Made by a program: the position numbers and the translations under genes. From Pseudomonadota bacterium (GTDB lineage Bacteria > Pseudomonadota > Gammaproteobacteria > Burkholderiales > Burkholderiaceae_C), in the NCBI GenBank assembly GCA_018241985.1, contig JAFECV010000044.1, positions 1 to 9,936 on the forward strand: DNA of 9,936 nt, written 5' to 3'. Positions 6,651-9,936 of the stretch are shown here, in pieces (the stretch's first letter is position 1; every line of letters starts with the position of its first letter). Under the pieces are notes generated by a model, which had not been told where the DNA came from, searched no databases, and worked only from the letters and a program-made list of their open reading frames with translations.

Positions 6651-7235
6651 ATGCCAGCCCGAATCCGCAAACTGATCGTGCAAGTCGACGAGACGCGCCT
6701 GGAGATGGGCCGCGCGGTCGAACCAGCCACGCGCAAGGCGCTCGCGATGGCCGTGATCGACAACCCCTGCGCGGGCCGCTATGTCGAGAACCTGGATGAG
6801 CTCGTCGCCATCGGTGAGGAGCTGGGCGGCCTGCTGGGCGCGAAGTGCGTGCAGGCGCTGGGCATCGAGCCGGGGCAGGCCCAAAGCTACGGCAAGGCCG
6901 CCATCGTCGGCGAGGCCGGCGAGCTCGAGCATGCCGCCGCGATCCTGCATCCCAAGCTCGGAGCTCCGTTGCGCAAGGCCGTCCAGAAGGGTGCTGCGCT
7001 CGTGCCATCGGCGAAAAAGCGCGGTGGCCTGGGCACGGCGATCGACGTGCCGCTGGGCCACAAGGACGCGGCCTTCGTGCGCAGCCACTTCGATGCGATG
7101 GAAGCCCGCGTGAGCGACGCGCCGCGCGCCAACGAGATCGTGGTGGCCGTGGCCGTCACCGACAGCGGGCGGCCACTGGCGCGCGTCGGTGGCCTGCAGG
7201 TCCACGAGATCAAGGGCGAGGACGGGTTGCGCTGA
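6651..7235 (+). CDS. PF06684 (DUF1185, 'amino acid synthesis') protein, copy 2
   Basis: This is a 194-residue paralogue of the preceding gene, with the same motifs in register: NPCAGRY (38-44), SYGKAAIVG (79-87), GELEH (90-94), VPSAKK (118-123), DVPL (132-135) and VRSHFDAME (143-151). Both proteins end in GLR. It lacks the loop insertion seen in copy 1 and is closer to the usual family length. The ATG at 6651 has AAAGGAG ten bases upstream; a longer in-frame start at 6600 would run into copy 1 and is not favoured. The gap to copy 1 is 25 bp. The pair probably arose by tandem duplication and may form a heteromer. The biochemical role is unknown. Confidence 0.9.
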   Translation: MPARIRKLIVQVDETRLEMGRAVEPATRKALAMAVIDNPCAGRYVENLDELVAIGEELGGLLGAKCVQALGIEPGQAQSYGKAAIVGEAGELEHAAAILHPKLGAPLRKAVQKGAALVPSAKKRGGLGTAIDVPLGHKDAAFVRSHFDAMEARVSDAPRANEIVVAVAVTDSGRPLARVGGLQVHEIKGEDGLR

Positions 7236-7324
7236 TGGAGAAGCCTTCCGCATACCCGACTTCTTCTACCGCTGCTGAACTGGCACGCAAGCAGGTACTG
7301 TATACACAGATGAGGACTTACTGA
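7235..7324 (+). CDS. Possible 29-residue coupled small ORF
   Basis: An ATG at 7235 overlaps the preceding gene's stop (TGATG). The ORF runs 29 codons and its stop again overlaps the ATG of the cysteine hydrolase (TGATG at 7322-7326), filling the 88-bp gap exactly. The product begins MEKPSAYP and ends TQMRTY, and I recognise no family. A weak GAGG lies about 13 bases upstream. It could be a coupling leader, a micro-protein, or simply untranslated spacer. An open frame this short is not surprising at this GC content. Confidence 0.25.
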   Translation: MEKPSAYPTSSTAAELARKQVLYTQMRTY

Positions 7325-7986
7325 TGATGAACATAAGCTCGAATTCGGTCGACCCATTCTCGGCCAAGGGTAGCGGCGAGCCGACCGAGATCAAGGCTCG
7401 CAATACCGCGGTGTTGGTCGTCGACATGGAGAACGACTTCTGTGTGGAAGGCGGTGCCATGGTGCTGCCTGGCTACGAGAAGCTGATCGGACCGCAGCTT
7501 CGAGTCATCGACGCGGCCCGCGCAGCCGGGGCACCGATCGTCTTTATCACCGACGCGCACCGGCCCGGTGTTCATCGCGACCGCGAGTTTCTCAAGCGCG
7601 CTCGCCATTGCATCGAAGGCACTTGGGGCGCGCGTGTCGTGGACGCGCTGAAGGCGCGCTCCGACGACCACTACGTCATCAAGCGCCGCTACTCGGGTTT
7701 CTTTGGAACTGACTTGGATATGACCCTCAAGGATCTGGAGATCGACGGCGTCGTCGTGATGGGAGTTGTGACCAACATTTGCGTGCGATCGACAGTTCAT
7801 GACGCATTCTTTCTCGGGTACAGGGTGTTTGTCCCGGAAGACTGCGTGGCCGCGCCCTCCGAGCGGGAGCAGACCTCATCACTGTTCGACATCGCGACCT
7901 GCTTTGGCTGGGTCACTGACTCAAATGAGGTCGCGCGAGCCTACGCGACAGGCAGTCTGATCAACAACCGCTTCGAATTCGCTTAA
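7324..7986 (+). CDS. Cysteine hydrolase, isochorismatase superfamily amidase
   Basis: This 220-residue cytosolic hydrolase belongs to the group containing nicotinamidase, N-carbamoylsarcosine amidase, biuret hydrolase, ureidoacrylate hydrolase and maleamate amidohydrolase. The Asp-Lys-Cys triad is visible: D34 in VVDMENDF, K120 in VIKRRYSGFF and C153 in VVTNICVRST. The usual cis-peptide neighbourhood precedes the cysteine. The ATG at 7324 has GAGGA seven bases upstream; the adjacent ATG at 7327 is an alternative. In this setting it would release ammonia, or carbamate, from an amide or ureido group left after ring opening. Subfamily cannot be fixed by eye, so the exact substrate is open. The first 25 residues are a polar extension before the Rossmann-like core. 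Confidence 0.92.
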   Translation: MMNISSNSVDPFSAKGSGEPTEIKARNTAVLVVDMENDFCVEGGAMVLPGYEKLIGPQLRVIDAARAAGAPIVFITDAHRPGVHRDREFLKRARHCIEGTWGARVVDALKARSDDHYVIKRRYSGFFGTDLDMTLKDLEIDGVVVMGVVTNICVRSTVHDAFFLGYRVFVPEDCVAAPSEREQTSSLFDIATCFGWVTDSNEVARAYATGSLINNRFEFA

Positions 7987-8069
7987 CCGCCGGCATGTGA
8001 CACAGGCACCTCGCCGGCTGCTGTGTGCCCCGATTGCTTCCCTTGTCTCAACCCTAGGAGAGTCCCATC

Positions 8070-9263
8070 ATGTCTCGACAATTCAAGACTTCAACAACGC
8101 GGCGCGCCTTCGTTCAGTCCGGCGCCGCGACCCTGATGGCTGGTACGCTGGGTTTGCCGCTCCTGGCACGAGCGGCGGACCGGCCCTGGAAGATCGGCAT
8201 CCTGCAACCCTTCTCGGGTGGTCTCGAGGCCTTGGGGGAGCAAGGCTTCCAAGGCGGGAAGTTGGCCATCGACGAAATCAATGCGGCGGGTGGACTGCTT
8301 GGCCAGAAAGTGGAATTCGTGCGTGCCGATACCCGTACGGACCCGAAGACAGCCGTGGAGCGCACCCAGGAGTTGATCCGCCGTGACGAAGTGGATGCGA
8401 TCCTCGGCCCCCTGACCAGCGCGGAACGTGACGCCGTGCGTCCGACGATCGAGCGCGCCAAGGTTCCGCTGCTCTACGCAACAGACTACGAAGGCGGTGT
8501 TTGTAGTCGCTACATCACCTGCTTTTCCGCGCTGCCTGCTGAGTGGGTCGGTCCGTTGATCAGCTATTCAAGCAAAAACGTCGGGAAGAAGTTCTATCTG
8601 ATTGGCAGCGACTACATCTGGCCAAAGCGTATGAACGAGGACGTGCGCGCCTCCGCCGCCAAGAACGGTGCGGTCGTGCTCGGCGAGGAGTACGTTCCGT
8701 TCGGCCTCAAGGATTTCGCGAGCAGCCTGCGCAAGATCGAGTCGTCGGGCGCCGACACGCTGGTAGTAAGCGTTGTCGGAGCCGACGCGATAACGCTGAT
8801 CAAGCAGTTCACCGGCGCCGGGCTGAAGCGGAAACTGCGCATCCTGTTCTTCGGTTTCAGCGAGAACTATCTCGCCGGACTGTCGACGCAGGAATCGGAC
8901 GATATCGTCACTGTGTCGAGCTTCATTTCGACCTTGAAGACGCCGGAGGCCATCGCTTTCGTGAAGAACGTCCGTGATCACTTCGGGCCCCAGACCATCG
9001 TATCGAACAATCTTTATGCCCACTACAACATGATGCGCCTTTACTTCGGTGGCGTTCAGCGCGCAAAAAGCACGGACAAAGAGAAGATTACCGACGCGAT
9101 GGTGGGCCAAACGCTCGCGACGGCCAATGGAGAGGTCTTCCTGCGCTCGAGCGATCGACACGTGGAATTGAACACGCTTATCTCTATGGCCAAGAATGGC
9201 AGCCTGGAGTTGCTTCAGAATGTCGGTCGTGTCGTCGCGCCGTCTCAGTGCAAGACAGGTTGA
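8070..9263 (+). CDS. UrtA/AmiC-type ABC transporter substrate-binding protein, Tat-exported
   Basis: This 397-residue periplasmic binding protein has a twin-arginine signal (TTRRAFVQSG, RR at 11-12). A hydrophobic stretch follows, with a likely cleavage site after ARA (about 35). The mature protein starts near ADRPWKIGILQPFSG and has the type I fold of branched-chain amino acid and amide receptors. YATDYEGGVC (136-145) and GSDYIWPKRMNE (179-190) are typical of the urea/short-chain-amide branch (UrtA, FmdD, AmiC). This suggests a small amide, ureide or heterocyclic lactam ligand rather than leucine. The ATG at 8070 has AGGAG nine bases upstream. It begins 83 bp after the hydrolase and 3 bp before the ATPase gene. 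It probably supplies the pathway's substrate. Confidence 0.92.
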   Translation: MSRQFKTSTTRRAFVQSGAATLMAGTLGLPLLARAADRPWKIGILQPFSGGLEALGEQGFQGGKLAIDEINAAGGLLGQKVEFVRADTRTDPKTAVERTQELIRRDEVDAILGPLTSAERDAVRPTIERAKVPLLYATDYEGGVCSRYITCFSALPAEWVGPLISYSSKNVGKKFYLIGSDYIWPKRMNEDVRASAAKNGAVVLGEEYVPFGLKDFASSLRKIESSGADTLVVSVVGADAITLIKQFTGAGLKRKLRILFFGFSENYLAGLSTQESDDIVTVSSFISTLKTPEAIAFVKNVRDHFGPQTIVSNNLYAHYNMMRLYFGGVQRAKSTDKEKITDAMVGQTLATANGEVFLRSSDRHVELNTLISMAKNGSLELLQNVGRVVAPSQCKTG

Positions 9264-9266
9264 ACA

Positions 9267-9936
9267 ATGCCGGCTCTGCTCCAAGTTCGGGATGTGAAGA
9301 AGCACTTCGGGGGCGTGCGGGCCCTCGAAGGCATCGACTTGGCGCTCGAGGCAGGCCGGGTCTACTGCATCGTCGGACCGAACGGCTGTGGCAAATCTAC
9401 CTTGCTAGGGGTGATCAGCGGAGAACTTGCTCCCACGGCCGGATCTGTCTGGTTTGGCGGCAATAACATTACCGGCATGGCGCCAGCGCGCATTGCGCGC
9501 ATGGGTGTTCTTCGCAAGTTCCAGGCGCCAAGTATCTTTCCAAGTCTGACGGTGGCGGAGAACGTGGAGGCCGCGTTGATGGCACGCACCGTACCTTGGG
9601 GCCGGCTCGTCGCCCGCCGGCATCTGAAGAGGCTTGGAGAACTCCTCGACCTCGTCGGGCTGCAACACCGTGCCGGACTGGTGGCCGAGGAACTGTCACA
9701 CGGCGAGAAGCAGTGGCTGGAGATCAGCATGTTGTTGGCCGAAGAAAGCCCGTTGCTGCTTCTGGACGAACCCACAGCCGGCATGACCATCCGTGAGACG
9801 CAACAGACCGTCGAGTTGATCAGGCGAATTGCATCCGAGCACGGTCGCACGATTCTTGCGATCGAGCATGATATGAGCTTCGTCGAGGGCCTCGAATGTG
9901 AAGTGATCGCACTGCTGCGCGGGCGGGTGCTCTGCC
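9267..9936 (+). CDS. UrtD-like ABC transporter ATP-binding protein (3' truncated by window)
   Basis: The first 223 residues of an ABC ATPase are present, with no stop before the window end. Walker A is GPNGCGKST (37-45), the Q-loop is Q86, and the signature LSHGEKQWLEI is at 143-153. Walker B is LLLLDEPTAGM (163-173) and the switch histidine is H201. The LSHGEKQ and DEPTAGMT combination is characteristic of the UrtD branch of branched-chain/urea-type importers. The start is 3 bp after the binding-protein stop, with only a weak ribosome binding site, so coupling is likely. No permease gene lies between it and the binding protein, so the permeases should be further downstream. This differs from the canonical urtABCDE order. 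Confidence 0.93.
   Translation, partial: MPALLQVRDVKKHFGGVRALEGIDLALEAGRVYCIVGPNGCGKSTLLGVISGELAPTAGSVWFGGNNITGMAPARIARMGVLRKFQAPSIFPSLTVAENVEAALMARTVPWGRLVARRHLKRLGELLDLVGLQHRAGLVAEELSHGEKQWLEISMLLAEESPLLLLDEPTAGMTIRETQQTVELIRRIASEHGRTILAIEHDMSFVEGLECEVIALLRGRVLC

Noticed and set aside
7298..7309. CTGTATACACAG as an operator upstream of the cysteine hydrolase
   Set aside because: It is an imperfect single-copy palindrome unrelated to the CTACATGA elements, inside a short gap in an apparently continuous operon.
7989..8029. GCCGGC repeat and GGCAC/GTGCC arms after the cysteine hydrolase as a terminator
   Set aside because: The arms are only 5-6 bp, do not form one continuous stem, and no T run follows. 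GCCGGC is self-palindromic and common at this GC content.
8568..9305. 245-codon minus-strand ORF antisense to the binding protein
   Set aside because: It has shadow-frame composition and no ribosome binding site, and it is fully covered by a gene with a Tat signal and family motifs.
1..9936. CRISPR arrays, insertion sequences, tRNA or rRNA genes
   Set aside because: No regularly spaced repeats, transposase-like proteins, terminal inverted repeats or RNA gene signatures were seen.

Overview
The window is GC-rich and densely packed with genes, with short intergenic gaps, strong AGGAG-type ribosome binding sites and protein families typical of an aerobic proteobacterium. A member of the Burkholderiales is my best guess. 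That placement is inferred from gene content and composition, since no taxonomic marker gene is present. I see no mobile element, CRISPR array, tRNA or rRNA gene.

The layout is two divergent gene blocks around a 268 bp regulatory region (3189-3456). The leftward block reads fdxA (7Fe ferredoxin, 3188-2865), fpr (ferredoxin-NADP+ reductase, 2854-2081), a TetR-family regulator (2031-1324) and an enamidase-like metal-dependent amidohydrolase (1297-101). The rightward block starts with a 535-residue protein resembling 6-hydroxynicotinate reductase (3457-5064). It continues with a UPF0280/ApbE-like protein (5074-5967), two tandem PF06684 (DUF1185, 'amino acid synthesis') paralogues (5984-6625 and 6651-7235) and a cysteine hydrolase of the isochorismatase superfamily (7324-7986). 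It ends with a Tat-exported UrtA-like binding protein (8070-9263) and a UrtD-like ATPase that runs off the right edge (9267-9936).

Taken together this looks like a catabolic island for reductive opening of an N-heterocyclic ring. NADPH would pass electrons through Fpr and FdxA to the flavin/Fe-S ring reductase. The dihydro or tetrahydro lactam would be opened and deaminated by the enamidase homologue, and a remaining amide could be cut by the cysteine hydrolase. The ABC transporter would import the substrate. The reductase and enamidase pair is the one known from nicotinate fermentation in Eubacterium barkeri, and an analogous reductive route has been described biochemically in Azorhizobium. 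No nicotinate hydroxylase is in the window and the transporter is of the urea/amide type, so the true substrate may be nicotinate-like or a different lactam or pyrimidine-like heterocycle.

The most interesting points are three. The UPF0280 gene is coupled to the reductase, and may encode a dedicated flavin transferase for it. The divergent promoter region carries repeated CTACATGA half-sites placed on both predicted promoters. The two PF06684 paralogues have no known role in such a pathway.
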